Below, one piece after another: positions 41,195 to 51,675 of a stretch of 64,000 nucleotides of DNA. The stretch lies in NCBI GenBank assembly GCA_013215825.1, contig JABSQN010000004.1, positions 310,001-374,000 of the forward strand, written 5' to 3'. This stretch comes from Piscirickettsiaceae bacterium (lineage in GTDB: Bacteria > Pseudomonadota > Gammaproteobacteria > Nitrosococcales > Methylophagaceae). The notes under the pieces are model-generated. The model did not search any database, was not told the DNA's origin, and saw nothing but the letters and a program-made list of their open reading frames with translations. The position numbers and the translations under genes are program-made. The number at the start of each line of letters is the position of its first letter. Position 1 is the stretch's first letter.

Positions 41195-43291
41195 TTAATC
41201 TTCCTTAGTTTCTTCGTTAACTGCTTTCATGCTTAAACGAATACGACCTTGGCGATCAACTTCAAGTACTTTCACTTGAATAATGTCACCTTCAGACAAT
41301 TTATCGCTTACATTCTCAACACGTTCTTCCGAAATTTGAGAAATATGAACTAAGCCATCTTTACCAGGCAGGATAGTTACAAATGCACCGAAGTCCATTA
41401 ATTTAGCAACACGACCTTCATAGATTTGACCGACTTCAACTTCAGCAGTGATTTGCTCGATACGTTTAAGTGCATCTTGTCCAGCACTAAGATCTGCTGA
41501 GAAGATACGTACGGTACCATCATCATCAATATCAATCACAGCACCCGTTTCTTCAGTCAAAGCACGGATAGTTGCACCACCTTTACCAATTACATCACGA
41601 ATCTTATCTGAATTGATTTTGATTGTAATAATACGCGGTGCAAATTCAGACATTTCTTCACGATGTGAAGCAAGGTTAGCATTCATTGTTTCTAAAATCG
41701 TTAAACGACCATCACGTGCTTGTGATAGTGCTTTCGTCATGATTTCTTCGTCGATACCTTCAATCTTGATATCCATTTGCAGTGCAGTAATACCTTTTGC
41801 AGTACCGGCTACTTTAAAGTCCATATCACCTAAGTGATCTTCATCACCTAAGATATCAGTTAATACAGCATACCCGTTATCTTCTTTGATCAAACCCATT
41901 GCAATACCGGCAACAGCAGCTTTAATTGGAACACCAGCATCCATTAGCGCTAATGAAGTACCACATACCGAAGCCATTGAGCTTGAACCGTTAGATTCCG
42001 TGATTTCAGATACAACACGAATAACGTATGGGAAATCTTCAGCAGAAGGCATCACTGCTGCAATACCCCGTTTTGCTAATTTACCATGGCCGATTTCACG
42101 ACGCTTAGGCGAGCCAACGAAACCAGTTTCACCAACACAGAATGGAGGGAAGTTGTAATGCAACATGAAACGATCACGGTATTCACCTTCAACCGCATCA
42201 ATCATTTGAGCATCACGTTCAGCACCTAAAGTTGCCACAACAATTGCTTGTGTTTCACCACGTGTGAACAATGCACTACCATGTACGCGAGGCAATACAG
42301 TTGTTTCAACAGTGACTTGACGTACTGTTGATGTATCACGACCATCGATACGAGGTTCGCCAGCAATGATTCTGCCACGAACTAATTCTTTTTCAATTTT
42401 AGCAAAAGCACCTTTAACATCATCAGCTGACATTGTTGATTCTTCAGCCGCTAAGGCTTCAACAGCCGCATCACGAACAATACCTAATGCATCTTGGCGC
42501 ACTAATTTTTCGCTAATTTGGTATGCTTTTTCAATGCCTTCCAATGCGTTTAATTTAACCGCATCATAGATAGCAGGATCTTTTTCTGGTGCAGACCAAT
42601 CCCAAGCTTCTTTACCCACTTCTGCTTTTAACTCTTTAACCAAGTTAATCGCTGTTTGTAATTGCTCATGACCAAACATCACCGAACCTAACATCACTTC
42701 TTCTGATAATTCAGCCGCTTCTGATTCAACCATTAATACTGCGCTATCAGTACCAGCAACAACTAAATCTAACTCACTAGTCAGTAATTGTTCTTTGCTT
42801 GGGTTTAATACATAAGAACCATCAATATAACCAACACGAGCACCCGCAATCGGGCCGTTGAATGGAATACCAGAGATAGCCAATGCTGCAGAAGCACCTA
42901 TCATTGCTGGAATATCAGGGTCAATAGCAGGATCTAAAGCAATAACAGTTGCAATCACCTGTACTTCATTCAAGAAACCTTTCGGGAACAATGGGCGTAA
43001 AGGACGATCAATTAAACGACAGGTTAATGTTTCTTTTTCAGAAGGACGACCTTCACGTTTAAAGAAACCACCTGGGATTTTACCGGCAGAGTAAGTACGT
43101 TCTTGATAGTTCACTGTCAACGGGAAAAAATCTTGACCCGGTTGAACATTCTTTTTACCAACAACAGTCACTAATACTGAAGTTTCGCCCAAGCTCACAA
43201 TGATTGCTCCACTTGCTTGACGTGCAACTTTTCCAGTTTCTAAACTGAGAATATGGTCGCCGTATTGAACTGATTTTTTTACTGAATTCAC
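41195..43291 (-). CDS. pnp: Polyribonucleotide nucleotidyltransferase
   Basis: 3-prime exoribonuclease of the degradosome, 698 residues. Two RNase PH domains ([28 protein letters not shown]), KH domain with [17 protein letters not shown] (about 560), and S1 domain [21 protein letters not shown]. It lies downstream of rpsO as in most gammaproteobacteria, but repeat A separates the two. Confidence 0.97.
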   Translation of the reverse strand: MNSVKKSVQYGDHILSLETGKVARQASGAIIVSLGETSVLVTVVGKKNVQPGQDFFPLTVNYQERTYSAGKIPGGFFKREGRPSEKETLTCRLIDRPLRPLFPKGFLNEVQVIATVIALDPAIDPDIPAMIGASAALAISGIPFNGPIAGARVGYIDGSYVLNPSKEQLLTSELDLVVAGTDSAVLMVESEAAELSEEVMLGSVMFGHEQLQTAINLVKELKAEVGKEAWDWSAPEKDPAIYDAVKLNALEGIEKAYQISEKLVRQDALGIVRDAAVEALAAEESTMSADDVKGAFAKIEKELVRGRIIAGEPRIDGRDTSTVRQVTVETTVLPRVHGSALFTRGETQAIVVATLGAERDAQMIDAVEGEYRDRFMLHYNFPPFCVGETGFVGSPKRREIGHGKLAKRGIAAVMPSAEDFPYVIRVVSEITESNGSSSMASVCGTSLALMDAGVPIKAAVAGIAMGLIKEDNGYAVLTDILGDEDHLGDMDFKVAGTAKGITALQMDIKIEGIDEEIMTKALSQARDGRLTILETMNANLASHREEMSEFAPRIITIKINSDKIRDVIGKGGATIRALTEETGAVIDIDDDGTVRIFSADLSAGQDALKRIEQITAEVEVGQIYEGRVAKLMDFGAFVTILPGKDGLVHISQISEERVENVSDKLSEGDIIQVKVLEVDRQGRIRLSMKAVNEETKED

Positions 43292-43368
43292 TATTTCCGT
43301 TCCTCTGAACTGGCAAAGCTATCGGCTTATTCCGATGCTTTATAATTAAATTTTCTTTTTCAAAAGAC

Positions 43369-43503
43369 CTTTGCACGGTAAGTGTTTTTTGTCATAACAA
43401 GGCAAAAACAGTCGAAAAAGCGCAGTTTACTAATGTAAATGAGCATTTTAAGACTGTTTTTAACGCCGGTATGGCAAAAAAGACGACTCGTGAGAATGTC
43501 TCT
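43369..43503 (+). repeat. ERIC-like intergenic repeat, copy A
   Basis: The best-formed copy, located between pnp and rpsO. Nested arms pair: TTTTTTGTCAT with ATGGCAAAAAA (one wobble), AAAACAGTC with GACTGTTTT, and TTTAC with GTAAA at the centre. Overall it is an imperfect palindrome of about 130 bases. It contains no ORF. Confidence 0.88.
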
Positions 43504-43511
43504 TTTTAAAC

Positions 43512-43551
43512 AAATACGCCCCTGAAGCCAAATGACTTCAGGGGCGTATTT
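43512..43551 (-). terminator. Terminator of rpsO
   Basis: A 16-bp perfect stem (AAATACGCCCCTGAAG with its complement, 43512-43527 and 43536-43551) with an 8-base loop, followed on the minus strand by TTTGTTT. Such hairpins between rpsO and pnp are known RNase III/E processing sites as well as terminators. Confidence 0.9.
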
Positions 43552-43624
43552 TTATAACTTGACCTTGCGATCGAATAATAACGACAGCAGGGTATTAAAC
43601 ATATTAATTTCGTCTAACAAAGGC

Positions 43625-43894
43625 TTAACGACGTAAACCTAGGCTAGCGATTAAATCACGGTAACGTGTGACATTTTTCTTTTTCAAATAATCTAACATT
43701 TTACGACGGTTACTGACCATTCTAAGTAGACCTTGACGTGAATGATGATCATGAATATTCTTTTTGAAATGTTCTGAAAGACCAAGAATTCGTGCTGTTA
43801 ATAAAGCAACTTGCACTTCTGCAGATCCTGTATCGCCTTCTGATTGTTGATATTTAGTAATTACTTCTTGTGTTTGTTCTAATGATAATGACAT
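43625..43894 (-). CDS. rpsO: 30S ribosomal protein S15
   Basis: 89 residues, the exact family length; binds 16S rRNA helix 22 early in 30S assembly. It contains [55 protein letters not shown] and ends SLGLRR. It sits in the conserved truB-rpsO-pnp order. Confidence 0.98.
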   Translation of the reverse strand: MSLSLEQTQEVITKYQQSEGDTGSAEVQVALLTARILGLSEHFKKNIHDHHSRQGLLRMVSNRRKMLDYLKKKNVTRYRDLIASLGLRR

Positions 43895-44035
43895 TTAAAA
43901 GCTCCAACTTTAAAAATATGTAGCACTGTATTTGGCTACGAGTTAAATTCTGGATTACCCCAGTCACCTCGACCAAGATATCCAACCATTCAAAAAGACG
44001 CTATTTTACCGACTTTTTATTAGTGAAACAAGACT

Positions 44036-44962
44036 TTACTGTGCTTCATGCTCAACAAAGACTCGTTTTGGTGCAACAACACCTTGTTCAGACATTTGCC
44101 CTAAGCCAATAAACGACTTATCTGCGGCAAACAATCTCACATTTTCAGATTCAAAGACATTTTCAACCTGTACTTCTTGCCCATGTCGCAATGCAACGAT
44201 ATCCTCATCACTCATTGCAATAGCTGGCCAGTTTGGTAGTGCATCTTCGGTGGGAAGTAATAAGGCATCTAAAGCGGATAAGCCTTGTTCTGCCACTTCA
44301 ATTAATTGTTCAATGCTGACAGACTGTTTTAAGTCATATCCAGCGGCAGTAACACGGCGTAACATCGATACGTGGCCTCCACAGCCCAAATCATGACTGA
44401 TATCTTCTACTAATGTGCGAATATATGTACCTTTGCTACAGCGTACGGCCAAAGTAAAGCTGTCGTCAGTTATCGATAGCAACTGCATATCATAGATGGT
44501 GATTCGTCGTGACTTTCGCTCAACTTCAATACCTTGTCGTGCCAGTTTATATAGCGGTTGTCCTTGATACTTGAGTGCTGAAAACATTGGCGGCACTTGA
44601 TCTTGTCCACCCATAAATTTCGGCAACAAATCTAGAACTGCTTGTTCATCAAATTGAGGAATATCAGATGTTGACAATATTTTACCATCTGAGTCGCCGC
44701 TATCGGTAACAACACCAAGTTTGCAGGTAACATGGTATCCCTTATCCGCATCTAACAAATACGATGAAACCTTGGTTGCATCACCTAAGCAGATAGGTAA
44801 AACGCCCGTTGCTAGTGGATCAAGCGCACCCGTATGTCCCGCTTTTTTAGCATCAAACAAACGCTTAACTTGTTGTAAAACATGGTTTGAAGTTCGACCT
44901 GTCGGCTTGTCAATAATCACAATACCAGTGATATTGCGACCTTTCTTATTTCTACGACCCAT
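44036..44962 (-). CDS. truB: tRNA pseudouridine(55) synthase TruB
   Basis: Forms pseudouridine 55 in the tRNA T-loop. 308 residues: IVIIDKPTGRTSN, catalytic Asp in KAGHTGALDPLATGVLP (about residue 50), KGTYIRTLVEDI, and a short PUA-like C-terminus. The spacing to rbfA (214 bases) is unusually large. Confidence 0.96.
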   Translation of the reverse strand: MGRRNKKGRNITGIVIIDKPTGRTSNHVLQQVKRLFDAKKAGHTGALDPLATGVLPICLGDATKVSSYLLDADKGYHVTCKLGVVTDSGDSDGKILSTSDIPQFDEQAVLDLLPKFMGGQDQVPPMFSALKYQGQPLYKLARQGIEVERKSRRITIYDMQLLSITDDSFTLAVRCSKGTYIRTLVEDISHDLGCGGHVSMLRRVTAAGYDLKQSVSIEQLIEVAEQGLSALDALLLPTEDALPNWPAIAMSDEDIVALRHGQEVQVENVFESENVRLFAADKSFIGLGQMSEQGVVAPKRVFVEHEAQ

Positions 44963-45070
44963 CTATACCCGTGTCCTTTCAGTTTGCGTTTTTTTAGTGC
45001 TTATAATAGCTGTGATAGTAAGGCTATCTTATTGATATCATGCCATTTATCTCCATAGACGGAGTGTATG

Positions 45071-45095
45071 CAAGAAATGTAGGAGCTATTTCTTG
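45071..45095. other. Hairpin in the rbfA-truB spacer
   Basis: CAAGAAAT (45071-45078) pairs with ATTTCTTG (45088-45095) over a 9-base loop. It lies inside the 214-base gap 44963-45176, which holds no ORF. The gap looks like a degraded intergenic repeat, because rbfA and truB normally lie close together. Confidence 0.4.
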
Positions 45096-45176
45096 TCTAT
45101 TGCTCAACAATATAACGCAGCTATCGCAAGTATGAGTGTTAAAAATATGTAAATTGAATGGTCATGGGTATTAGAA

Positions 45177-45551
45177 TTACTCTTCTTTTGGTAAGTCTTT
45201 ATTTGCTTTAGCAATCAGTTCATCCATTTGAAAACCGCGTTCTAATGACTTGTCATAATGAAAACGAAGTTCTGGAATATTGCGTAATTCGACACGACCG
45301 GCAAGGTTACGGCGTAAAAATCCTGCCGCATTCCTCAGTCCAGCCAAACATTCTTCAATGTCTTGCTCAGAATCAACACCATTCAAACGCGTGATAAAGA
45401 CTTTGGCATATTTCATATCGGCAGTTACATCAACATGAGATACAGTGACTAACCCGACACGCGGATCAGACACTTCGTGTTGAATCATCTGGGCCAACTC
45501 GCGTAACACGAGTTGCCCAATTCGATTTGTTCGACTAAATTCTCTAGCCAT
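45177..45551 (-). CDS. rbfA: Ribosome-binding factor A
   Basis: KH-fold factor for 30S maturation and cold adaptation, 124 residues. Family pattern: REFSRTNRIGQLVLRELA, VSDPRVGLVTVSHVDVTADMKYAKVFI, and the end LRFHYDKSLERGFQMDELI. It overlaps infB by one base. Confidence 0.96.
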   Translation of the reverse strand: MAREFSRTNRIGQLVLRELAQMIQHEVSDPRVGLVTVSHVDVTADMKYAKVFITRLNGVDSEQDIEECLAGLRNAAGFLRRNLAGRVELRNIPELRFHYDKSLERGFQMDELIAKANKDLPKEE

Positions 45552-48415
45552 TATAGTTTCGGTGCCACAAGAACACGTTCAAAGACTTCAATCTGATCGC
45601 CAGGTTTAATATCGGTGTAATCTTTCACGCCGATACCACACTCAACACCTGATTGAACTTCTTTAACATCGTCTTTAAAGCGACGTAATGATTCCAGTTC
45701 ACCTTCATAAATAACCACATTATCACGAAGAACTCGGATTGGGCTATCACGTTTAACCGTACCTTCTGTCACTAAACAACCGGCGATTTCGCCAAACTTA
45801 GGTGAGCTGAAGACATCATCAACACGAGCAAGACCAATAATCTCATCACGGTAAACATCATCAAGCATACCTGTCATTGCTTGTGTCACTACATCAATCA
45901 AATCATAGATAATACTGAAGTATTGAAGGTCTAAACCTTTTTCAGCAATAATTCGACGCGCGGTGTTATCAGCACGAACATTAAAGCCGATTAAGATAGC
46001 ATCCGCTGATGCGGCTAATTGTGCATCTGTTTCATTAATACCACCGACACCAGAAGCAACAATTCGTACTTTAACTTGGTCGGTTGATAATTTGATTAAA
46101 GCTTGGCTTACTGCTTCAGCAGAACCATGCACATCCGCTTTGACCACAACATTAAGTGTTTTAACATCGCCAGCTTCCATTTTATTGAACATATCGTCCA
46201 ATTTAGCCGCTTGTTGACGCGCCATTTGCAAGTCACGTGCTTTTGTTTTACGTAATGTTGCAATTTCACGCGCTGCACGTTCATTAACCACTACCTGCAA
46301 ATCATCACCTGATGCGGGCGTACCGGATAATCCAAGTATTTCAACTGGTGTTGACGGTTTTGCAGATGTTAATGTTTTAGCATTTTCATCTAATAATGAT
46401 CGAACTCGACCATACTCTTGACCCACAACAACGATATCACCTTTCTTCAATATGCCGCTTTGCACTAGCACCGTCACAATCGTACCACGACCTTTATCCA
46501 GTCGAGCTTCGATAACAGTTCCTTTGGCAGGCGCTGATTCGGTTGCTTTCAACTCTAACATTTCAGCTTGTAATGAAATGGTGTCTAATAAGTTATCAAT
46601 ACCTTCACCCGTCAATGCAGATACAGGTACAAACGGTACATCACCACCCCAATCTTCAGGGATAACATCGTGATTACCTAATTCAGTCTTAACACGGTCA
46701 GGATTTGCTTCTTCCTTATCCATTTTATTAACGGCAATAATCAATAAAGCATTTGCTTCTTTCGCATGTTTCACTGCTTCAATTGTTTGTGGCATAACAC
46801 CATCATCAGCGGCAACAACCAATACAACGATATCCGTTACTTTAGCACCACGTTGACGCATTTCAGTGAAGGCAGCATGGCCTGGAGTATCAAGGAATGT
46901 AATATCACCATGACTTGTTTCAACACGGTATGCACCGATATGTTGCGTAATACCACCCGCTTCGCCCGATGTCACCTTGCTGCTACGGATATAATCAAGC
47001 AAAGATGTTTTACCATGATCAACATGACCCATCACCGTCACGACAGGTGCACGTGTTATTGCTTCACCTTCATCATCATCTGTTGCCAACAAGGCTAACT
47101 CTTCTGCATTTTCATGAGTAGGAATGGCGACATGACCCATTTCTTCAATCACAATCACAGCCGTATCTTGATCAAGTACTTGGTTAATGGTGGCCATAAT
47201 ACCTAAGCCCATCAAACACCTGATAACTTCAGCCGCTTTAACTGACATACGTAGCGCCAAATCAGACACACTAATCGTATCTGGCACATCAACGTTATAT
47301 ACGATGGTCTCAGTGGGTAATGTAAAGCCATGTTCTTCTGAACTCTCTACTAATGCTGTTTTCTGTTTAGCACCTTTACCTTTCTTCTTACGTCGACCGC
47401 CTTTACCCGCTGTTACATGAAGCTCTTTACGATCTTGACGTTCATTACGCTGACCACGGCTACGAGCTGGCTTATCACTTGAAGGTGTCGCTTTCGCTTT
47501 CGCTTCTTTTTCTTTAGCTCGCGCTTCTTTTAGTTCTTTTGCTTTTGCTTCCGCTTCTTTTTTCGCTTTTGCACGTTCTTTTTCTAAAGCCGCTTCTTCT
47601 ATGCGTGCTTTCTTACGTGCTATCAATGCACGTTCTGCTTCTACACGAGCCAAATTAGCAGCGCGACGTTTCGCATCCGCTTCTTCTAATTTCTTATGTG
47701 CAATTTCAGATGCCGATAACTTTTTCTCAACAACTTTAGGTTTATCGTCTTTCTTAACTTCTGTTTTAATCTTAACTTCTGTTTTAAGCTTATCTTCTGT
47801 TTTAAGCTTATCTTCTTTTTTAGCTTTCGCTTCTTCTGCTAATGCTTTTTTCTCTTCTTCAGCAGCAATCTTGGCTTCTTCATTCGCTTTCTTTTCAGCT
47901 TCAACGGCCGCAGCAACAACAGCTGTCTCACGTGCAGCATCTTCTGTTTCTTGCTTCAAGCGCGAAGCTTCTTCTTGTTCTTTCAGTTGTTTTTCTTCAT
48001 CAACTAAACGTTGCTGTTCAATTCTTTCGTCTTCAATCGCTTTTTCTTCAGCCTCTTTTTGACGAAGTAACACCGCCGCCGCTTCGGCTTCTTCAGCTGG
48101 GCTACGTTTTATAAAGGTACGTTTTTTACGCACTTCAACGCTAACACTCTTGCCACCTTGACGTGATGAGCCACCCACTTTGATCTCACTGACTGTTTTA
48201 CGCTTTAGTGTGATTTTTTTAGGTGAGGCAATGGTGCCTTCTTCCGACTTACCATGGCGACTTTGCAAAAAGCTTAATAATGTTTGCTTTTGTTCTTCGG
48301 TAATGAACTCATCCGAATTCGCTATTTTAATACCCGCATCATTTAGTTGTTTTACTAAATTATCAGCTGAAATTTTTATTGTTTCAGCTAGGTCTGTAAC
48401 TTTAATATCACTCAT
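45551..48415 (-). CDS. infB: Translation initiation factor IF-2
   Basis: GTPase that places initiator tRNA on the 30S subunit. 954 residues: IF2N domain (about 1-50), a long charged Lys/Glu/Ala linker with several KTE(V/D)KLKTE-type repeats (about 95-340), second IF2N (about 380-430), G domain with [20 protein letters not shown] and NKMD (about 455-620), then domains II-IV. The low-complexity linker creates antisense ORFs that are not genes. It is 3 bases after nusA. Confidence 0.97.
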   Translation of the reverse strand: MSDIKVTDLAETIKISADNLVKQLNDAGIKIANSDEFITEEQKQTLLSFLQSRHGKSEEGTIASPKKITLKRKTVSEIKVGGSSRQGGKSVSVEVRKKRTFIKRSPAEEAEAAAVLLRQKEAEEKAIEDERIEQQRLVDEEKQLKEQEEASRLKQETEDAARETAVVAAAVEAEKKANEEAKIAAEEEKKALAEEAKAKKEDKLKTEDKLKTEVKIKTEVKKDDKPKVVEKKLSASEIAHKKLEEADAKRRAANLARVEAERALIARKKARIEEAALEKERAKAKKEAEAKAKELKEARAKEKEAKAKATPSSDKPARSRGQRNERQDRKELHVTAGKGGRRKKKGKGAKQKTALVESSEEHGFTLPTETIVYNVDVPDTISVSDLALRMSVKAAEVIRCLMGLGIMATINQVLDQDTAVIVIEEMGHVAIPTHENAEELALLATDDDEGEAITRAPVVTVMGHVDHGKTSLLDYIRSSKVTSGEAGGITQHIGAYRVETSHGDITFLDTPGHAAFTEMRQRGAKVTDIVVLVVAADDGVMPQTIEAVKHAKEANALLIIAVNKMDKEEANPDRVKTELGNHDVIPEDWGGDVPFVPVSALTGEGIDNLLDTISLQAEMLELKATESAPAKGTVIEARLDKGRGTIVTVLVQSGILKKGDIVVVGQEYGRVRSLLDENAKTLTSAKPSTPVEILGLSGTPASGDDLQVVVNERAAREIATLRKTKARDLQMARQQAAKLDDMFNKMEAGDVKTLNVVVKADVHGSAEAVSQALIKLSTDQVKVRIVASGVGGINETDAQLAASADAILIGFNVRADNTARRIIAEKGLDLQYFSIIYDLIDVVTQAMTGMLDDVYRDEIIGLARVDDVFSSPKFGEIAGCLVTEGTVKRDSPIRVLRDNVVIYEGELESLRRFKDDVKEVQSGVECGIGVKDYTDIKPGDQIEVFERVLVAPKL

Positions 48416-48418
48416 TAA

Positions 48419-49936
48419 TTACTCCCCCTCACCGTCTTCTGGTCCATCAACAAACCATGACTCTCTTGCTTTCATAATTAATGCTGCTGCTTGTTTTTCA
48501 TCAACCGCTGTAATTTCAACTAATTCATCAACCGCTTGATCAGCCAAATCATCTAAAGTCACAACACCTTTGCTGGCCAATATTAAGGCCATCTCTTTAG
48601 TCATACCGTCCATATCTAGCAAATCTTGTGCAGGCTCAGAAGATTCTAATTGCTCTTCATTCGCAATGGCCTTGGTTAACAACACATCACGTGCACGTGA
48701 TCGTAACTCGGTAACGATGTCGACATCAAACTCTTCAATATCAAGCATTTCCTGCTCAGGAACATAGGCAACTTCATCTAAACTTGAAAAACCTTCCTGC
48801 GCCAAAATCAAGGCAACATCTTCATCAACATCAAGGTCATTTTTAAAGAGTTCAATCAGACCTGAAGTTTCTGTTTCCGCTTTTTCATCAGCAGCAGAGG
48901 CTGACATAATATTGAGTTCCCAGCCTGTTAGCTGACTTGCGAGACGTACGTTTTGTCCACCTCGACCAATAGCCTGAGAAAGCTGGTCATCTGCAACGGC
49001 AATATCCATGCTGTGTTTATCTTCATCCACAATAATAGATAATGCTTCTGCCGGTGACATCGCATTAATTGCAAAACGTGCCGGCTCCTCATCCCACAGG
49101 ATGATATCAACACGCTCACCGCTTAATTCATTAGTCACTGTTTGCACACGTGAACCACGCATACCGACACATGAACCAATAGGATCAATACGTGTTTCTG
49201 TTGCCACTACCGCAATCTTAGCGCGTAGACCCGGATCACGAGCAGCGCCTTTAATTTCAATTAAGCCATCACCAATTTCAGGGACTTCTAATTTAAATAA
49301 TTCAATAAGGAGCTCTGGCGCAACACGACTTAACAATAATTGAGGGCCTCGGCCTTCTGAGCGCACTTCTTTTAAATAACCACGAACACGGTCACCACTT
49401 CTAAAGCTTTCACGTGGGATCATTTCTTCACGAGGAATAAAGGCTTCAGCATTGCCACCTAAGTCCAAAGTCACATTGCCACGCTCAACACGCTTGACGG
49501 TACCTAGAATCATTTGGCCTATCTTTTCTTGGTATAGTTCAACAACCTGAGCGCGCTCTGCTTCGCGTACTTTTTGTACGATAACTTGTTTTGCAGTCTG
49601 AGCAGCAATACGTCCGAATACCGCAGATTCCATTAGCTCAATAATAAAGCCACCTACTTCTGCGTCGGCTTGTTTTGCAATAGCATCACTTAATTTGATT
49701 TGGCTTTCTGCTGATTCAAGTTCTTCTTCAGTATCATCAACAATCAACCACTGACGGAAAGTGTCATATTCACCTGTTTCACGATCAATAATGACTTTAG
49801 CATCAAGCTCTAGCTCATGACCTTTACGCGTTGCAGTGGCTAATGCGGCTTCGATTGCCTGAAAGATAACTTCTTTCGGCACGCCTTTCTCATTAGATAC
49901 TGCATCTGCAACCAGTAATATTTCTTTATTATTCAC
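48419..49936 (-). CDS. nusA: Transcription elongation/termination factor NusA
   Basis: RNA polymerase-bound factor for pausing, termination and antitermination. 505 residues: N-terminal domain, S1 domain (GTVKRVERGNVTLDLGGNAEAFIPREEMIPRE is in part of it), KH1/KH2 with DPIGSCVGMRGSRVQ and AIGRGGQNVRLASQL, and two C-terminal acidic repeats, as in gammaproteobacteria. It could autoregulate the terminators in the rimP leader. Confidence 0.96.
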   Translation of the reverse strand: MNNKEILLVADAVSNEKGVPKEVIFQAIEAALATATRKGHELELDAKVIIDRETGEYDTFRQWLIVDDTEEELESAESQIKLSDAIAKQADAEVGGFIIELMESAVFGRIAAQTAKQVIVQKVREAERAQVVELYQEKIGQMILGTVKRVERGNVTLDLGGNAEAFIPREEMIPRESFRSGDRVRGYLKEVRSEGRGPQLLLSRVAPELLIELFKLEVPEIGDGLIEIKGAARDPGLRAKIAVVATETRIDPIGSCVGMRGSRVQTVTNELSGERVDIILWDEEPARFAINAMSPAEALSIIVDEDKHSMDIAVADDQLSQAIGRGGQNVRLASQLTGWELNIMSASAADEKAETETSGLIELFKNDLDVDEDVALILAQEGFSSLDEVAYVPEQEMLDIEEFDVDIVTELRSRARDVLLTKAIANEEQLESSEPAQDLLDMDGMTKEMALILASKGVVTLDDLADQAVDELVEITAVDEKQAAALIMKARESWFVDGPEDGEGE

Positions 49937-49999
49937 TTTGCCCCCAGAGAATGCTTATCATTAAGTCATTCAATTTATCTATATAATAATACGCTTTTT

Positions 50000-50446
50000 T
50001 TATGCAACAAGTCTTGCTTTTGATAATTTGCTCAATGGTAGTTCGTAGACCTCACCATCAACTTCTATCAAAATATCGCCATCACTAAAACCGTGTAATA
50101 ATCCTTTAAAATTACGACGGCCTTGTATGGGTAATCGCATTGATAGTTTTGCTTCACTACCTGCAAACCGCTCAAAGTCACGTTGTTTAAATAAAGGTCG
50201 ATCAAAACCTGGTGAAGATATCTCTAATGAATAGGCAGAACCAATCGGCTCCTCAACTTCAAGAATACCACTCACTTGATGACTTACTCGTTCACAATCT
50301 TCAATACCAATACCTTGTTCGGCATCAATATAGATCCGTAAAACAGTATGTTGTCCATTCTTTATATATTCAACACCCACCAGCTCGTAACCGAGCGATT
50401 CGATAGGCACTTCAATTAATTGTTCTATTTGATCACTAACAGCCAT
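50000..50446 (-). CDS. rimP: Ribosome maturation factor RimP
   Basis: 30S assembly factor, 148 residues from ATG 50446 (MAVSDQIEQLIEVPIESLGYEL). It carries LRIYIDAEQGIGIEDCERVSHQVSGILE and SPGFDRPLFK, the family core. A TTG start at 50482 would read through a terminator stem and is rejected. No Shine-Dalgarno precedes 50446; the T-run of a hairpin lies there instead. First gene of rimP-nusA-infB-rbfA. Confidence 0.93.
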   Translation of the reverse strand: MAVSDQIEQLIEVPIESLGYELVGVEYIKNGQHTVLRIYIDAEQGIGIEDCERVSHQVSGILEVEEPIGSAYSLEISSPGFDRPLFKQRDFERFAGSEAKLSMRLPIQGRRNFKGLLHGFSDGDILIEVDGEVYELPLSKLSKARLVA

Positions 50447-50453
50447 AATTACA

Positions 50454-50475
50454 TAAAAAAAGGGCCTGACGGCCC
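50454..50475 (-). terminator. Terminator-like hairpin abutting the rimP start
   Basis: GGGCC (50462-50466) pairs with GGCCC (50471-50475) with a 4-base loop, followed on the minus strand by seven T and then, nine bases on, the rimP ATG. It may act as an attenuator or as a translation-controlling structure. Confidence 0.7.
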
Positions 50476-50490
50476 AATTCAAAACTCCAA

Positions 50491-50516
50491 AAAAACAAAA
50501 ACCCCATACTGGGGCT
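50491..50516 (-). terminator. First terminator in the rimP leader
   Basis: On the minus strand AGCCCC-agtat-GGGGTT is followed by a long T-rich tract (TTTGTTTTTTT). It lies directly downstream of a structured stretch (50534-50590) and upstream of the second hairpin, so the operon mRNA must pass two terminators. Confidence 0.75.
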
Positions 50517-50592
50517 ACTTAACTTCATAAATGGCGTGCTTTGGAAAAGCCATTACCAAGTACTTTACGTGTGCGTAGTCTACAGCACGCTA
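50517..50592 (-). ncRNA. Candidate structured leader RNA upstream of rimP
   Basis: GCGTGCT (50534-50540) and AGCACGC (50584-50590) close a 57-base element whose interior has a TTGG/CCAA stem and a GTAG/CTAC stem. A terminator follows immediately, the usual layout of an attenuator or a small RNA. It does not fold as a tRNA (no TTCGA loop, no CCA), although many relatives carry tRNA-Met here. The structure was found by eye. Confidence 0.35.
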
Positions 50593-50639
50593 CACCCTAT
50601 TTCAAACTTTAAGTTTATGTTACATACCCATAATTGCAA

Positions 50640-50890
50640 CTTACTTCTAAAAACCATCATCCTTGTGCAAACGGGAATGATGAAATGAAAATCAGTACCT
50701 TCAAGTCGTTTGGGTTTATACCCATTGTCCATCCTCCCGTATACGAGGACCTATGGACAGTAAAAATAACCACTATTCCTAGATTCCCGCTAAAAGAACG
50801 TGGGAATGACGAATGACGGGGCTATTATTTAGGAACATCCACATCAACTATTTAACGAGTCGTCATCCCCATGCAATCAGAGTTCTCACG
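50640..50890. repeat. Degenerate GGGAATGA-type intergenic repeats
   Basis: Several opposed units: CGGGAATGATGAAATGAAAA (about 50680), ATTCCCGC...GTGGGAATGACGAATGACGG (about 50780-50818) and GTCATCCCCATG (about 50868). The first matches the unit at 36213 including its downstream context. The stretch contains no gene. Confidence 0.5.
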
Positions 50891-50927
50891 ATAGTTAGAT
50901 TATTTATTTCTTGATACATCAGGACTA

Positions 50928-51660
50928 TTAACGCACAAACTTCTGTTCAAATGCCGTAGTAATAAGGGACGTTAGCATTTCTTTGGACAATGTATTGATT
51001 CCTGCCGCCGCTTTTCTACCGCCTCACGTTGGAAATTGACTAACTAACTCATCAGCACTCGACTTTCTACTCAATGGCGCTCGAACACTCACAATATAAT
51101 GACCATCTGTTTTTATGGATAATAATGGCATGCGTTTTATCCCGATTCACGATTAGCCAACTCATTAGCAAATACACCATAGCCATTATAGTTAATATCA
51201 ATACCTAACTCTTTCAATAAATCCAACTCTTGCTGACTAAAGTCTGACTTTTGACCCAACGTCATCGCGGTATCAAATAAATTATCACCAAAAACACGGT
51301 AATTGCCCTCGCTCTATATTGTCCCTTGCAACTGTTTATCAACAATCAACGACGTATACGTATCTGCTGAACGATCGATATCTATTGTTATATTTTCATG
51401 GGAAAACTCTTCACCCTTCCTGTGGCGATCAATATAATTAACACTTGCACCTTGCTGCAAAATTCGTTGCACATTAACAGTATTTTTTCAAAAAAATATC
51501 TCACACCGTGATCTGAGTGTTTGCATCACCGTCAACTTGTTTTAGCAGGTTAATATCACGTTTTATTCCAGTCACCAAACGAGACTTCTGAGCCTCATGC
51601 CGACGTAATTCAACTAAAGCACAAATGCCATCGGCATCACCATTAAAACACCAATGTATT
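50928..51660 (-). pseudogene. Broken DHH-family phosphoesterase
   Basis: Translated in shifting frames, the minus strand gives ordered pieces of one DHH-type phosphoesterase. Near 51640 is HWCFNGDADGICALVELRRH, then LVTGIKRDINLL. After a stop and a frameshift near 51490 come GASVNYIDRHRKGE, NITIDIDRSADTYTSLIVD, FGDNLFDTAM and NYNGYG. After another break comes HYIVSVRAPLSRKSSADELV, then GGRKAAAGIN up to the natural end at 50928. At least four disruptions are present, and the DHH motif itself reads DRH. The start codon is lost. It is clearly non-functional. Confidence 0.85.
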
Positions 51661-51675
51661 ACATGCCTTTATTCT

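Noticed and set aside
47601-48062. 153-codon Ser/Ala-rich ORF antisense to infB
   Set aside because: It is the mirror of the Lys/Glu/Ala linker of IF-2, where low-complexity codons remove stops on the other strand.
50517-50592. tRNA gene in the rimP leader
   Set aside because: No T-loop GTTCGA, no anticodon arm and no acceptor stem; only the location is tRNA-like.
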